Positions 34,073 through 46,095 are shown, counted from the stretch's first letter. The stretch is 64,000 bases of DNA from Allomyces macrogynus ATCC 38327 (GCA_000151295.1 GG745329.1:522421-586420); one strand, 5' to 3'. A program made the numbers and translations. The notes: generated from the letters alone by a model not told the origin.

Positions 34073-37000
34073 TTAGTTGCGACCGCGCAGCGACAGCTTG
34101 AGGCCAATGAACGACAGCGCGAGCCACGCGAGCCCAATGACAAAGATGTAGGCAAAGTCCTTGGTGAGCATATCGGTCGAGTACCCGAACCGCGGCGTGT
34201 TCTTGTCGACAAACGAGCGCGCCGCGACTTCGCGCAGGTAGAGCGCCTCGATCGCGTACCGCGGCGCCGAGATGGTCCACATAAAGTTGAACCCAGAGTA
34301 GATGCCGTTCGGGTTCATGACGTCGTCGAGCTGCGGCGTGACACCACTGAAGACGAGTGCCCAGGCTAGAGTCGATAGGAAAAGAATGTTAGCGCACGAA
34401 TCAGGAGCGACGACGAGTCGATTGAGAGCAATGATCCGTACCGAGCGCGAAACCGGTGCCAATGAGACCAACCGACTGGCGCGAGAAGATGGTCGAGAGG
34501 AAGTAGCCCATGGCAAAGGCAACAAAGTAGAGCAGCAGGATGATCACGAAGATGGCCGAGAAGTTGGACCGGTACGGCCAGAACAGGACCATCGACAGCG
34601 AGAACATGATGGCCGCGACAATGATGCGCGGAATGTCGGAGACGAGCTTGCCGAGGAAGTAAGGCAGCGTCGGCATGCCCGACGCCGAGTCACGCCAAAA
34701 CACGACGAGCTCGTTACCAAACGTCTGCGTCCCAACCGAGATACCGGCAAAGAGCACACCGAGCGACATGAAGATGCCGACCTCGCGAATGTGGTCAATC
34801 GGCTGCGAGCACATCCACCCAACGGCAATCGGCGCATAGTCGCAGACGCCTGCTGGCTGCGCACCCAAAAACTCCATTTGCTGCGACGCAATCGAAATGA
34901 AGGCGCCACACCCGAGATGCAGAATCTGGTCGCCAAGGAACGACAACAGCGAGCGGTAGACTTGCAAGATCGCGCGCTTGATGCAGAGCGAGAGAACGAC
35001 GAACCCGTTGGGCGTGTCGCGAACCGGATCCGACTGGCACGCGACCAAGGACACGAGGAAGAGACCAAACTCCTTGAGCATCCAGAAAATGCCGAGAATC
35101 AGCGACCACAGGAACAGCGGCAACGCCAGCACCCACTTCTTGGCGGTGGCGAGTGCATTGCTCTTTTCGCCGCCATGGTCATGACCGTCCTTGCCTGACT
35201 GGCCAGCGGCGCCCGGCAGCCGCTCGACAATCGCGTCGCCGGCGCAGTGCGCCTCCCAGTAGTCGAAGAGCATCGACGGCTCAAAGTTGGGCTCAAACGA
35301 CGAGGGAATGCGGCCCGACATGACATCCATGTAGAAGTCCGACTCGGACATGCCGTCGGGCACGCGGAAACCGACCTCCTCAAAGTAGGCCGGGGCCTTG
35401 TCGCGCGGGCCGAGGTAGACGAGACGACCGCCCTTGCCGAGCAGCATCAGGTCGTGGAACTGCGCAAACGTGGCGGGCGACGGTGAGTGGATGACGGCGG
35501 CGATCGTCAGGTGTTGCTTCTCGGCAATGTCGCGCAGCATCGTGCACACTTCGAGCGACGTCGAACTGTCGAGACCCGACGTGGGCTACAAAAATGGAAC
35601 AGGTCGGTTAGCTGGGTTGCACGCGCGATCGGCCGTCATGGTGGGGAAAGAACAACAAAAAACAGTCGTACCTCGTCCAGGAACAGCACCTTGGGCTCGG
35701 CCACGAGCTCCATTCCAATGTTGACACGCTTGCGCTGCCCACCCGAAATACCCCGACGCGCCTCGTCACCAATCGCCGACCCGGACACGTGGCTCAGCTG
35801 CAGGAACGAGACGACCGAGTTGACCTTGTTCGTAACGTCGTCCTTGGACGTGCCCGCGGGCAAGCGCATGCGCGCCGAGTGCGTCAAAATGTCGTCGACC
35901 GTGAGCTCGCGCAGCATGATATCCTCTTGCGGCACAAACCCGACGAGCTTGGCGTACTTGGACAACTCCTCCTTGCGGCCGCCAATGCACACCTCGCCCT
36001 TTGTCCGGAGCTTGGGGTTCATGAGCAGCGAAATGAACGTAGACTAGGACGGATCACAAGAAGAAGGTCAGAGAACGATCAGGTCATCGAACAAAATGCG
36101 CGCATAGTGAAAAATATAAAAAAGAAACGCACCTTGCCGGCGCCGGACACACCCATGATGGCGCAGAGGCGTGAGCTGTTGAGCTGGCCCGTAACACCCT
36201 GCATGATGTAGACGCCATTCGACAGGCGGCGCGTCAGGTTGGTGAACTCTATGTCGAACGGCCGGTTCGAGTGCTCGTCGTCCTTGGACACGACAGCGAC
36301 GGAGCCGGCGTCGCCCATGACCAACAGGCGCTTCATGCTCAGGTCGCGCAGCGATTTGCGCTTGGCGTCAAACTAAACGGCACGGGCGGGCCCGAGCAAT
36401 GAGTAGTCAGCGTTTTAGAGCCTCGTGAAGTTGGCAGCGCAGCGACTGAAAAGGAAACGGTACCAGCTTCTTGATGTAGAAGCAGTAGGCCATGATCACG
36501 GCCAGCGCAATGACAAACCCAAAGATACCGAACCGCGTCGGCTTGTCCGTACCCTATCGAGCGAGCGAACAAGAAAACAGGCGCGTGCAAGGGGCAAGGT
36601 GAGCGGGAAGGGCTCGAATCAAAACCAGCAGCAAAAACAAACGAACCTGGGGGCACGACGCAAAGAAACTGCAGTTGTAGGCGTTCACGGTGCCCATGGG
36701 ACAGAACTGGCCAATTTTGCAGACCTTGATGTCCTTTGTGTCATTGGAGCACACGAATCGAGCGGGACCTGAAGTAATCCGTCGTGGAAAGAAACGAGAG
36801 ATGAGCAATCAGACCGCCAAAAGGCGGCTGAGGCGAAAGGCCGGTACGAACAGTAGAGAGGCTGCGTCGTGTTGTCCGGGCAGAAGAAACCGCTGGGACA
36901 GGGCTGGTCCTCGCTGTTGGGGAACATGCGGAAATACCTGGAGGAGCGAGAAAGGTGGTCAGCGAGCGGGAAAAGAGCAAACGGGAGGGGCAGGGCAACT

Positions 37001-37358
37001 GCAGTGCGAGCGCGAGCGTACGGACCCGGGCGCGATAGGCTTCCATGTAATGCCCTTCTTGGCCGACTCCTCGGCGTTGAACGTGATGTAGTCGGCCGTG
37101 TACTCGGTGTCTTGGAACTAGCATGGTTTGACGACCAGCAGCAACCTCGGGGTCAATTGATGTGCTCGCGAGACAGGGGTGCGAGCGAGGACGGCGTACA
37201 GTGAGCCTCTTGCGCATGTAAAAGCTCTTGAACGTGGCGCCGTCGAGAACCGGGTTGACATTGGACGGGATGTTGGACGGGACCTGCGTGGTCCCGCCGC
37301 CGGTATTGGTTTTGGTCGGGATCACGGCATCCGTCTTGGACGGGATGTTGGAGGCCAT
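34073..37358 (-). CDS. ABCG-family half transporter with Cys-rich N-terminus
   Basis: There are nine exons: 37200-37358, 37026-37117, 36852-36937, 36647-36768, 36464-36553, 36133-36372, 35672-36043, 34442-35585 and 34073-34365. All introns are 76-93 nt and phases agree, giving 865 residues. The N-terminal ~165 residues are Cys-rich (CPSGFFCPDNTT, CKIGQFCPMGT), followed by one membrane span (FGFVIALAVIMAYCFYI). The ATPase has Walker A GVSGAGKS split by an intron at Lys263, Q-loop FVPQED, signature ISGGQRKRV at about 362, Walker B VLFLDE at about 385, and H-loop VIHSP. About six C-terminal spans follow. This order matches the plant ABCG24/28 (WBC30-like) class, not the PDR full-size class. A lipid or hydrophobic substrate is expected. 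No signal peptide is seen before the Cys-rich part. Confidence 0.93.
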
Positions 37359-38582
37359 GGTGGCGAGGTCGGCGCAGCAACGGCGACGCCTTCAGCGGGC
37401 CGGCGGGTGGTGGTGGTGGTTGGTCGCGGGCGGATTGGCGCGGCAGTCGGCAACGGCGGGCGGCAGCGTGCGGGGTAGACCGTGGGTAGCGGGTTGCCAC
37501 AAGAGAGAAGGCGTGTGGTGGGCGGTGGTGGTCGGGGCGTTGAGCTCGAGTTGGAGATTTGGGACGAGGGCCGCTTGGCGTGCGACCGGTTGGCTGGCTG
37601 TGTGTTCGTGGGTTTCCCCTCTCCAAGTCATTTTCGTCCAGGGTCGTCGCCGCGGTCGAGGCGCGCTCCATTGCGCCACGCCCAGGCTGAGGCACGATGG
37701 AGCCCCAGGAGGCGCACAGGCACTGAGCCCTCATGGCGCCCGCACGTGCATGCGACGCGCCGCCAGCGCCTCGCAGCGTCTCGCGCCAGGGTCACGCGCA
37801 TCTCGTGAACCGCACGAGCCGGCCCTGCCCACGAAAAGGTGCCACGTTGGGAAAAGCGCTGTGCCGCTGCTCTGCTCGCGGCGCGCCAACAGCCGGCCCG
37901 GTCCACCATCCCATCGGCGACGACGCTCGACCCGTTTGTCGTGAGCTCCTCGCCGCGTGCAACTCCGATCTGCGTTTGGTTTTCAGCTGGATCCGACACG
38001 CGACGCCTACCTGCCCGCTGCCCGCTGCAAGCTGCCCCCTGCCCGCCCCACCAGCACCGACCCGCGCAACAAGTGCACACACCAGTCGTGCGCGCCCTGC
38101 CCGCGACTGCATCACCCAGACGCGCGCATTGCCTCGGCTCGCCGGCCCCATTCGCGCCGCGAACAACGAACGTCCCCTGCTCGCGCGCCCGCACCCGACC
38201 TGCGTCGGCGCCTGCGTTGCTTTTTCAAGTGTTGGTGCTCAGTTGACCCGGTTTGGGACGCGCCTCGGGTCCTGTTGCTTCTGCTCGCGCCGGCCCAACG
38301 CTCTCTCCATCGACGTGTCCGACAAGCGCTCAGTAGGACCAGCATCAGCCGCAGTACGACGGATTAAAACCGGCCAACGACAGACCGACGACACGACGAG
38401 CTAGCCGATCAGACCCTGCACGCGTCCTCGCGCTCGACCTCTCTCCTGACCCTCGCGCGCAGGCAACAGCAATCTTCCTCCGTACACTCACGCAAGCACG
38501 CTCGCTCGCCATTTCTTCGTCTTCTCGACCAACCTCCGACGCGTCTCGACCTCGATCCCTGTCCCTGATCCGCCCGCCCAAG
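37359..38582. promoter_or_regulatory. Divergent promoter region, ABCG / ERD2
   Basis: This 1.2-kb interval between two starts is Arg/Ala/Pro-biased in every frame, with no domain. The last 120 bp before ERD2 are pyrimidine-rich, usual for promoters here. Nothing else is seen. Confidence 0.45.
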
Positions 38583-39374
38583 ATGAACATCTTCCGACTT
38601 GTCGCGGACTTGATGCACCTGGCGTCGATTTTGATCTTGCTGCTCAAGATCCGCAAGACGCGGTCGGCCGCCGGCATCTCGTTCAAGTCGCAGCTGCTCT
38701 ACCTGATCGTCTTTGTGACGCGGTATCTCGACCTGTTTTCGCACTGGGTCTCGCTCTACAACACGGCCATGAAGGTGTTTTTCATTGCGTCATCCGGGTA
38801 CATTGTCTACCAAATGCAGCGGCGGTACCGCGCGACCTGGGACCCGGCGCTCGACACGTTCCGTATCGAGTTTTTGCTCGGTGGGGCCGCGGCCATGTCG
38901 CTCGTCTTCCACTCCAAGTTTACCTTCTTGGAAGTGCGTTGTTTTTGTGATCGCAAGGACGCGAAGTGAACTCTGAATTGACGATGACGCGATGGCGCTA
39001 GCTCTTCTGGACCTACTCGATCTGGCTCGAGGCCGTGGCTATCTTGCCACAGCTCTTCCAAATGTCGCGCACGGGCGAGGCCGAGACGATCACGGCGCAC
39101 TACCTGTTTGCGCTCGGTGCCTACCGCGGGCTCTATGTTGTGAATTGGATTTATCGGTACGCGACCGAGGGCTACTGGGAGTGGATTCCGTTCTTGGCCG
39201 GCATGGTGCAGACGGTGCTCTATGCCGACTTTTTCTATGTCTACTTTACGAGGTACGCAATGGATCGATTCGCTGGTGAATTGCGGACGCGGTCCGGGCT
39301 GCGCAGAGGAGCTGACGTTGACGGGCGGGGACCGTAGGGTGATGCGCGGCAAAAAGTTTGAGCTGCCGCACTGA
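38583..39374 (+). CDS. ERD2: ER lumen HDEL/KDEL retention receptor
   Basis: This seven-span Golgi receptor retrieves soluble ER residents bearing C-terminal HDEL/KDEL. There are three exons: 38583-38933, 39002-39252 and 39338-39374, giving 212 residues, the family's size. Seen: [23 protein letters not shown], the [14 protein letters not shown] [82 protein letters not shown]. The last exon is only 37 nt but restores the conserved Lys-Lys tail that sorts the receptor back to the ER. Introns are 68 and 85 nt. Confidence 0.97.
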
Positions 39375-40133
39375 ACCGGCCGGTATGCGCGGCGGCAGCC
39401 GTAGACGATCGCGGCGACCAAGGATCGAGGATCATGGTTGCGATCGCGGTCGCGGATTCGGCGCAAGGAGTGCCGCGGCGTCGCGTCGCGGAGGGATGGC
39501 GCGATAGGTAGCAATACACCCCACAGTATTTATGGGGCACGTTCAGATGGGAGACATGCTTTGCTTCGCACACGTTCAGTCTTCTCTCTTTGTCGGCAAT
39601 CGGCGTCTCCATCGTCGCACTCACAGTCGTGCCGTACGTTTGGGTGGCATCGGCGACCGCGCTCTGGTGGTGCTTGATCAGTTGGCTGCTGTTCTCAGCT
39701 GGTGCCAAAGCAAACGGCGATAATCCTCGGGCCGCAGGCACGCGCTTCAAGTACTGCAAAGGAAGCGTCACACGCGTTCTCGGCCGCCGTTGTCAGCTGC
39801 TGCAGCAACTGATCGTCGCCAGAACGAGAGCTGGCCGGCCGCCATGCTGCGCGCGAGCTCCTGACGACGGCCCGCTCCCCACGCTGCGCCGCCGGCAGCT
39901 GTGCCGCGCTCCACCATCCCCGCGGCCGCGCTCGCCCTCCTCTCTGCCCGCCGACGCTCCCGCGCAGCTCTCCTGCACCGTGCCCCCCTGTCTTGCCGCG
40001 ATCGCCCGGCCGTCCCCGCCGCCCTGCCGGCCCTGCCGGCCCTGACGAAGCCGCTCCGGTCGCTCCCACCCTCGTGCCCGCCCTTGCCGCCCGGTCCATC
40101 CCGCAACGCGCGCGCCAGCTCTCTCTCATCGTC
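39375..40133. other. Intergenic, ERD2 3' side and phosphatase 5' leader
   Basis: A plus-strand frame in phase with the next CDS is open from 39993 via TTG. The first ATG is 40134 after a pyrimidine-rich stretch, so I treat the rest as promoter and leader. No other feature is seen. Confidence 0.4.
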
Positions 40134-42365
40134 ATGCTGTCGTCGGCGATGCCGCACACGCGCATCGCGCTCGACGCGCCGCCGCCCGCACCGGGCATGC
40201 TCATCACCTCGGCGAGGCCGTGTTCGGGACACGTTCACCCGCAGACCGATCAGGGGCCCGATCATCGTCGCGCATTTCCTTCACCAACGCGCGACAGCAA
40301 CGGCGCGCGGCACGACGCGCACCACGACCATTATGGCGAGGAGGACGACGTGCTCGTTGTTGTCGACCCGGACGCACTCGATTTCATCACGCACGTCCCG
40401 CCCCTGCCGCCATCGCTCGCCCGCACGCGCGCGTCGTTGCTCCCGCCGCTTGCCGCCGCCAACGGCAAGTCGCACACGCTCTTGCTCGACGTCGACGAGT
40501 GCCTTGTCGCGTGCCGCACGGTCCCGATCGCGAACCCGGACCTGACCTTCTCGGTGCACTTCAACGGCACGCGGTTCGACATTTACGGCAAGCTCCGGCC
40601 GGGCGTGCACGCGTTTTTGCAAGCCTTACGGTCGTCACCATGGGAGGTGGTGCTTTTCACGGCCTCGCAGCACTGCTACGCGACGCGCATCCGCGCACTG
40701 CTCGACCCGGACGGCGACTGTATCGCGCACCTCCTGCACCGCGACCACTGCGTGCCCGTGCTCGGCAACTACCTCAAGGACCTGTCGGCGCTCGGGCGCG
40801 ACTTGCGCAAGACGATTATTGTGGACAATTCGCCACAAGCGTTTGCCTACCACCCGGCCAACGGCATCGCCGTCCCGTCATGGTACGACGACCAGACCGA
40901 CCGCGCGCTCGCGCGCCTACTCCCGACTCTCGCCAAGCTCGCCAGGCACGACGACGTGCGCCCGGCCGTTTTCGCGACTTCGCCGCTCGTCGCACGGCTC
41001 ACCGACCACGCGCGGCATTCCGGGCGCGTCGCCGTTGGCCTCGCCCTCGCGCTCGCCGCGATTCACGGCGACCCGCCGCTCGATGCGCCGACGCCGCCCA
41101 TGCACTTACCGCACTCCCCGTCGCCGCCTACGACGCGGCTGATCATGGCTGCTGGCGGCGGCGGCGGAGCATGGCCCCAGTTCCATCACGTCGAGGAGCC
41201 CGAGTACATGGAGACGTGGGATCACTGTGATGGGCACGTGCGCCTGCTCCCGCTGCATGCGTCGGCGTGGCCCGCGCTCTGGCGGACTCCCGCCGAACGA
41301 GTGGCCGAAAAGGCAGCGGTCCCGGCGGCGGCCGCGGCGGTCGTCGTCGCTGTCGACCCCGGTGACAAGCGCGTCTCACGGGGTGGCGACGCGGCGAGAG
41401 CTGCCGACGCGGATTACAACAACGACCTGGCCCCCGCCGAGGCGGCAGCGGCGCCCGCGGAGCTGTTGCTCGCGCAGGGCGTGCCGCTCGACGACGAAGA
41501 CGACGAGGGTGAGGCCATGGAACTCGATATCGCCGATGAGGATGCGGGCGATTTGACGACGTCGCTCGTCCTGTGCGAGCACGACCGCGACACCCACGAC
41601 AGTGACTCGATGGTGCCCGACGCGTCGTTCATCCAAGATTCCGCGTCTATGCACGACCCGCCCGCGCCGTCCCCGCCGGCTACTTGGTACCCCACCGCGG
41701 CGCCGCCGACGCTCGACCTGTCGGCGACCGCGACCATCGAGTTCCCACCGACCACCACCGCCCTCGACCCGGTCGCGGCGAGCCCGCTGTCGTGGGCGCG
41801 CCCGCCATCCACCACCTCCACCTCGAAACTCGCGCGCCGGTGCACGCTCTCGCCCACTGGCGCGCGCGCCGCCTCCGCCGCGCAAGACACCCCGACGGGA
41901 CGCCGCCCGTCATGGGCGACACCGACCGCCGCGCCGCGCGCGACCGTGATCCCGGGCAAGACCTCGCGGCGCACGCGCGCCAACAGTGTCCCGAACTCGC
42001 TGACGCCGCTCGCGCTCATGCCGCTCACATGGGCAGAGACATCTACGGCGCCGACGCCATCGGTGCGCGCGGCCACCTGGGGAGCCGACGATCCGATGCA
42101 TCAGGATGAGGATTTGGATGCGTGGGTGAAGCCGGAGCCGGTGGACGAGATGGCGCCGCCACAGCCGGCGGGCGCGCGGAGTCCCGTGGTGCGCCGTGCA
42201 CGCCGGCCGGGGACGCCGCCCGTGCAGCTCGCGCCGGCGTCGTCGGCTGCTGGTGGCAGTGCTGGGGCGGGAGAGGTCGCGGTGCAGGCGTGCGGTCTGG
42301 CGCTGCCGAGCGCCGGCCGACGTGCAGGCGGGGAAAGCGGTCGCGTCCTGGGCCAAGGGCGATGA
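40134..42365 (+). CDS. FCP1/SCP-type (NIF) HAD phosphatase with altered motif I
   Basis: From ATG 40134 the frame encodes 743 residues. The FCP1-homology domain spans about residues 112-290: HTLLLDVDECLVAC (motif I, usually DLDETL), a Cys where the family has Thr, YGKLRPGVHAFLQAL, WEVVLFTASQHCYA (motif II), LGNYLKDLSALGRDLRKTIIVDNSPQAF (motif III and metal Asp). Such enzymes dephosphorylate RNA polymerase II CTD or SMAD-like proteins. Both motif-I aspartates remain, so activity is possible. The C-terminal 450 residues are Ala/Pro/Asp-rich and disordered. After about 42280 another frame looks more coding-like (SWAKGDDLDEARASP) and ends at 42441. Either a terminal intron (for example GTGGCA...AAG or GTCGCG...CAG) or a one-base error could join it. 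Confidence 0.82.
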   Translation: MLSSAMPHTRIALDAPPPAPGMLITSARPCSGHVHPQTDQGPDHRRAFPSPTRDSNGARHDAHHDHYGEEDDVLVVVDPDALDFITHVPPLPPSLARTRASLLPPLAAANGKSHTLLLDVDECLVACRTVPIANPDLTFSVHFNGTRFDIYGKLRPGVHAFLQALRSSPWEVVLFTASQHCYATRIRALLDPDGDCIAHLLHRDHCVPVLGNYLKDLSALGRDLRKTIIVDNSPQAFAYHPANGIAVPSWYDDQTDRALARLLPTLAKLARHDDVRPAVFATSPLVARLTDHARHSGRVAVGLALALAAIHGDPPLDAPTPPMHLPHSPSPPTTRLIMAAGGGGGAWPQFHHVEEPEYMETWDHCDGHVRLLPLHASAWPALWRTPAERVAEKAAVPAAAAAVVVAVDPGDKRVSRGGDAARAADADYNNDLAPAEAAAAPAELLLAQGVPLDDEDDEGEAMELDIADEDAGDLTTSLVLCEHDRDTHDSDSMVPDASFIQDSASMHDPPAPSPPATWYPTAAPPTLDLSATATIEFPPTTTALDPVAASPLSWARPPSTTSTSKLARRCTLSPTGARAASAAQDTPTGRRPSWATPTAAPRATVIPGKTSRRTRANSVPNSLTPLALMPLTWAETSTAPTPSVRAATWGADDPMHQDEDLDAWVKPEPVDEMAPPQPAGARSPVVRRARRPGTPPVQLAPASSAAGGSAGAGEVAVQACGLALPSAGRRAGGESGRVLGQGR

Positions 42366-42441
42366 TTTGGACGAGGCGCGCGCGTCGCCCGCGAGCCTGA
42401 TCGCGTCGGTCGGGTCGCACTGGACTCGGCCGCCCGCATGA

Positions 42442-43059
42442 TGATGGATGGGCCGACAAGTCACTGTATACTTTGTCCATAGTGGTTTCATTTCGTTGAT
42501 GGGCGCTGGGAGTGCCCACGGCGGCACGCGCGCAGGCCGCGACGATGCCCATTCGGATTGATATGTTGCTTGGTTCGTTGGAAACCTGCCACACCTGCCT
42601 TTTACTATTTACAAATAAATCATCGCCTTCCCTGGTTTTCTTCGCGGTGTTCCTGGTTATCGTGCGCCGCAGGCACGGCGCGCTTTGCTGGCGTGGACGA
42701 GCGAGCACCTCGGTTATCATCGCCGGCACGCGTCTCGCGCTGACTGCGTGCGTATCGCGTGTGGTGTCTCTCGGCCGAGTGCAGTGCTTTCGACGATGAC
42801 CTCTCTCCGTGCCGACGGTGACGACGCGGCCGCGCTGACCTCGCTTGGCCGCTCCTCACGGCCTGAGACTCTGCCCGACTTGCCGCAACAGCAAATAGAC
42901 GCGCAGGAGCGGCTTCCCTCTCGACGAGCGAGCCCTTTTTGCCCGGTCCTTGGTTCCTGCCCTCACGACCCCAGACTGCTGCAAACCAGACCGGCTTCAC
43001 GATCATTTGTGCCTCTTCGGACCCGGACCAGACAGAAGAATTATCATCGCCGAGTCGAC
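42442..43059. promoter_or_regulatory. Intergenic region upstream of kexin
   Basis: It contains the phosphatase 3' end (T-rich near 42590-42660) and the kexin promoter. A frame in phase with kexin exon 1 has an earlier ATG at 42796, which would add 88 polar residues ahead of the chosen start. Confidence 0.45.
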
Positions 43060-46000
43060 ATGCATCGGCCGACGACGAACCCGTTTCTCGCGGGTGGTGG
43101 TCGACTCGACTCCGCCGCGAGGCCAGATCATGGACGGGGCCCCCGACATCCCACGCCTTTGCGCCGTCCCGGGCGCGGCTTCGCGCGCACCCTCGCGCTG
43201 ATCATCCTCGCGGCACTCTTCTCCACCGTCGCCGCCGTTGGTTAGCCCCTTTGCACCTGCTCTCCCGCACCAATTCACGTTCTTACCGCTCCACCTTCTC
43301 ACTAGCCTCGGCGCCGCCGCGCACCTGGGCCATCGAATTGCGCGACGAGCACAACACGCACGCCGTCGCTGACGCGATCGCGCGCCGCGACGGGTTTGTG
43401 AATCTCGGACGTATCGGCGCATGCCCAACCACTGGCTGTTCGAGGCCGTCGACGACGATCCTGCACGCAGCGACGGCGGCACCAGTGCCGTCCGGTCGAC
43501 GCGCGCGATTAACAACCAGTTGGCCGCGCGGCTGCGTCGGACCGACGCCGAGTATGTGTGGTTCCAGCACCAGGAGCGCCGGCCGAGGTACCGGCGCGGG
43601 GGTGAAGGGGACAACAGTCGCAGCAGCAATGCGCAGCCAGGGGAGGTGACACGCGGGCCAGTCGACCCGTACTCGGAGTACCACGCATGGAACGACCCGC
43701 TGTTGCCGAGGCAATGGTACTTGCAAGCGGTTCGGCATCCTCTTCTATCACCATGGCCAACATCGCCTTGAACTGATGTCAGGGACCTGCTGCCCGTTTT
43801 CCAGCCACCCGAGTCGACCCAGGTCTCGCTGAACGTGTTTTCCCTGTGGAAGGCCGGATTGTCGGGCAGGGGCGTTCAGCTTGCCGTCATTGACGATGGT
43901 ACGATCTCGGCCAGCCCTTCCCACGCCCCCCACAGCTTGCTGACACCACCCCACCCCACCCTCCAGGCGTCGAAGGCACGCACCCGGACCTGCAGCCCAA
44001 CTTCGATGCGACCAACTCGTGGAATTTCCTCTCGCGTACGGCTGACGTGCAACCGCACGACCCGATCGACCAGCACGGCACGCGATGCGCCGGCGAAATC
44101 GCGTCCATGCCGAACAACGGGCGGTGCGGTGTCGGCATCGCGTACAACGCGCGCGTCTCGGGCCTGAAAGTGATTGGCGACGTGTTCCCGACCGACGCCG
44201 AAGAGGCGCAAGCCTTCACACACGCCCTGGCCGTGCACCAGATTTTCTCATCGTCATGGGGGCCGAAAGACGACGGCGCGCATCTCGACGGGCCAGGCGT
44301 GCTCGCGCGCGCGGCGATGCAGCGTGGGGTGACCACAGGCCGTACTGGGCGGGGGGCGGTGTACGTGTTTGCGGCCGGCAACGGCGGGCGGTTCAATGAT
44401 AACTGCAACGCTGACGGGTACGCCAACTCGCCGTTCACGGTTGCCGTCGGGAGTTTGTCCAGTGACGGGACGCTGCCGTGGTACTCGGAACCGTGTGCGG
44501 CGCACTTGGTCATGGGGCTCGGCGGGACCGGCACGCAACTCGTCGCAACGACCGATATCAACGGGCAGTGCACAGACGCGCATACGGGCACGTCGGCTGC
44601 GGCACCGCAAGTGGCTGCGCTCGTCGCGCTCCTGCTCGAGGCGCGCCCGGACTTGTCGTGGCGCGACGTGCAGCACCTGCTCGTTCGGTCGGCCAACGTC
44701 ATTGACCGCACCGACGCGTCGTGGATGCCGAACCGCGCCGGGCTGATGGTATCGCACAAGTACGCGTTTGGGCTTGTCGATGGCGAGAAACTGCTCACGA
44801 ACGCGCGCGGCTGGACGCGGCGGCCCGTCCCGCAACTCGCCGCGGCGCCGCCGTCGGACACGACCGGGTATCCCGTTCCGCTCGCGGGCGTACCCCTTGT
44901 CGTGCGTACGCAAGTAACGCGCGCTCACGCCGGGGTCCTGCGGCGCATCGAGCACGTCTTGGTGACCATGCGGTTGCGGCACCCGCGCCGCGGCGCACTG
45001 ACGATCACGCTCTACGCACCAGACCGGCGGTCGCACTCGGTGCTCATGACGCCGCGCAATCAGGATAACGCGACCTCGGGGTTCCTCGATTGGACGTTTT
45101 CGAGCGTGCATCACTGGGACGAGGATCCGGTCGGGACGTGGGAACTGGAAATTGTTGATCCGCGCATGCCGGATGGATCGCGCGGGCAGGCGGGCACGCT
45201 CGACGAGTGGAAACTGGCATTTACCGGTGGCTGTGCTGACGAGGACGCCGTGTTCAAAGACGACGGGTCCGGGGACCGCACGTGCATCGTGCCTGCAGGG
45301 ACGACTACGACCTCGCCGGGATGGCTGTCGTTGTCGCCGGGCGACCGCAGTCTCGCAACGGCAGGGGTCGTTCTCGGCACGTTTGCGATTCTCGTCGTGC
45401 TCGTCTGGGCCGTACGCAAGTGGCGCGCGCGCCGGAAGCACAGCGCGACCTTGCAGGACCCGTTACCGTCGAAGCCCACGCTCCATAAGCGGCCTGGGTT
45501 CGGGTCGATGCAGTTGCTCATGGTCGAGGAGGGCGCGGATACGATGGGCAGTCCCGCTGCGTCACCCAAGAGGATCACCGACCAGATCTCGCTCAAGGCG
45601 ATGCAGGTGTGGAAAACGGCCACGTCGCCTTCCCGCGCATCACCGACACGCGCAGAGTCGCCCAAGGCGTTTGACGCGCCGAAATCGCCCGCGATTGAAG
45701 TGACCCTGCCATCGCCGTTCCCGGGGGCCGACACGCGCCGGCCGACCCTGACACGGTCGGCGAGTCATGGGAATATGCTTTTGGGTGGTGGCGGTAGCGT
45801 TCGCACGTCGGCGGGCCCGCGCAACCCGCATCATGACCCGTCCGCGACCCCGTTTGATTTGGCGCCGCCCGTGTCGTTCCGTGACACGCCTCCACCGGCT
45901 GCGACGGCGAGTGCGCGGCCGCTGTCGCCACGGTCGCCCGCGGAAGTGGGTGGGCCAAGTGCAGGCGGGTCGCGATCGACATCGCCCGCTGGCGTGCGCC

Positions 46001-46095
46001 GCGTGCCCAGCAAGCCGGCGGGGTTGAATTTGGGGCGAGTCGCGTCGATGTCGCTGCTGGACGCGGGCAAGGACAAAGGCAAGTACGAGCAGTGA
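43060..46095 (+). CDS. KEX2: Kexin, Golgi proprotein convertase (one frame break)
   Basis: This Ca2+-dependent subtilase cleaves after Lys-Arg in the late Golgi. Exons: 43060-43240 (signal anchor TLALIILAALFSTVAAV), 43306-43716, 43783-43898 and 43967-46095, with introns of 65-68 nt. The propeptide (WAIELRDEHNTHAVADAIA, then MPNHWLFEAV) changes frame at about 43419, with no room for an intron: one base appears missing. The catalytic triad is intact: Asp at 43892 (VIDDGVEGTHPDL, across a junction), His at 44074 (HGTRCAGE), Ser at 44593 (GTSAAAPQ); AAGNGG supplies the oxyanion Asn. The P domain spans about 44860-45230, one membrane span lies at about 45355-45430 (VLGTFAILVVLVWAV), and a Ser/Pro-rich cytosolic tail follows. 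ATG 42796 is an alternative start. Confidence 0.9.

Noticed and set aside
39993..40133. TTG-initiated N-terminal extension of the NIF phosphatase
   Set aside because: It is Pro/Arg-rich, has no ATG, and nuclear genes of this kind start at ATG 40134.
44254..45441. 395-codon minus-strand frame inside kexin
   Set aside because: It is fully antisense to the catalytic and P domains, whose conservation proves the plus strand is coding.
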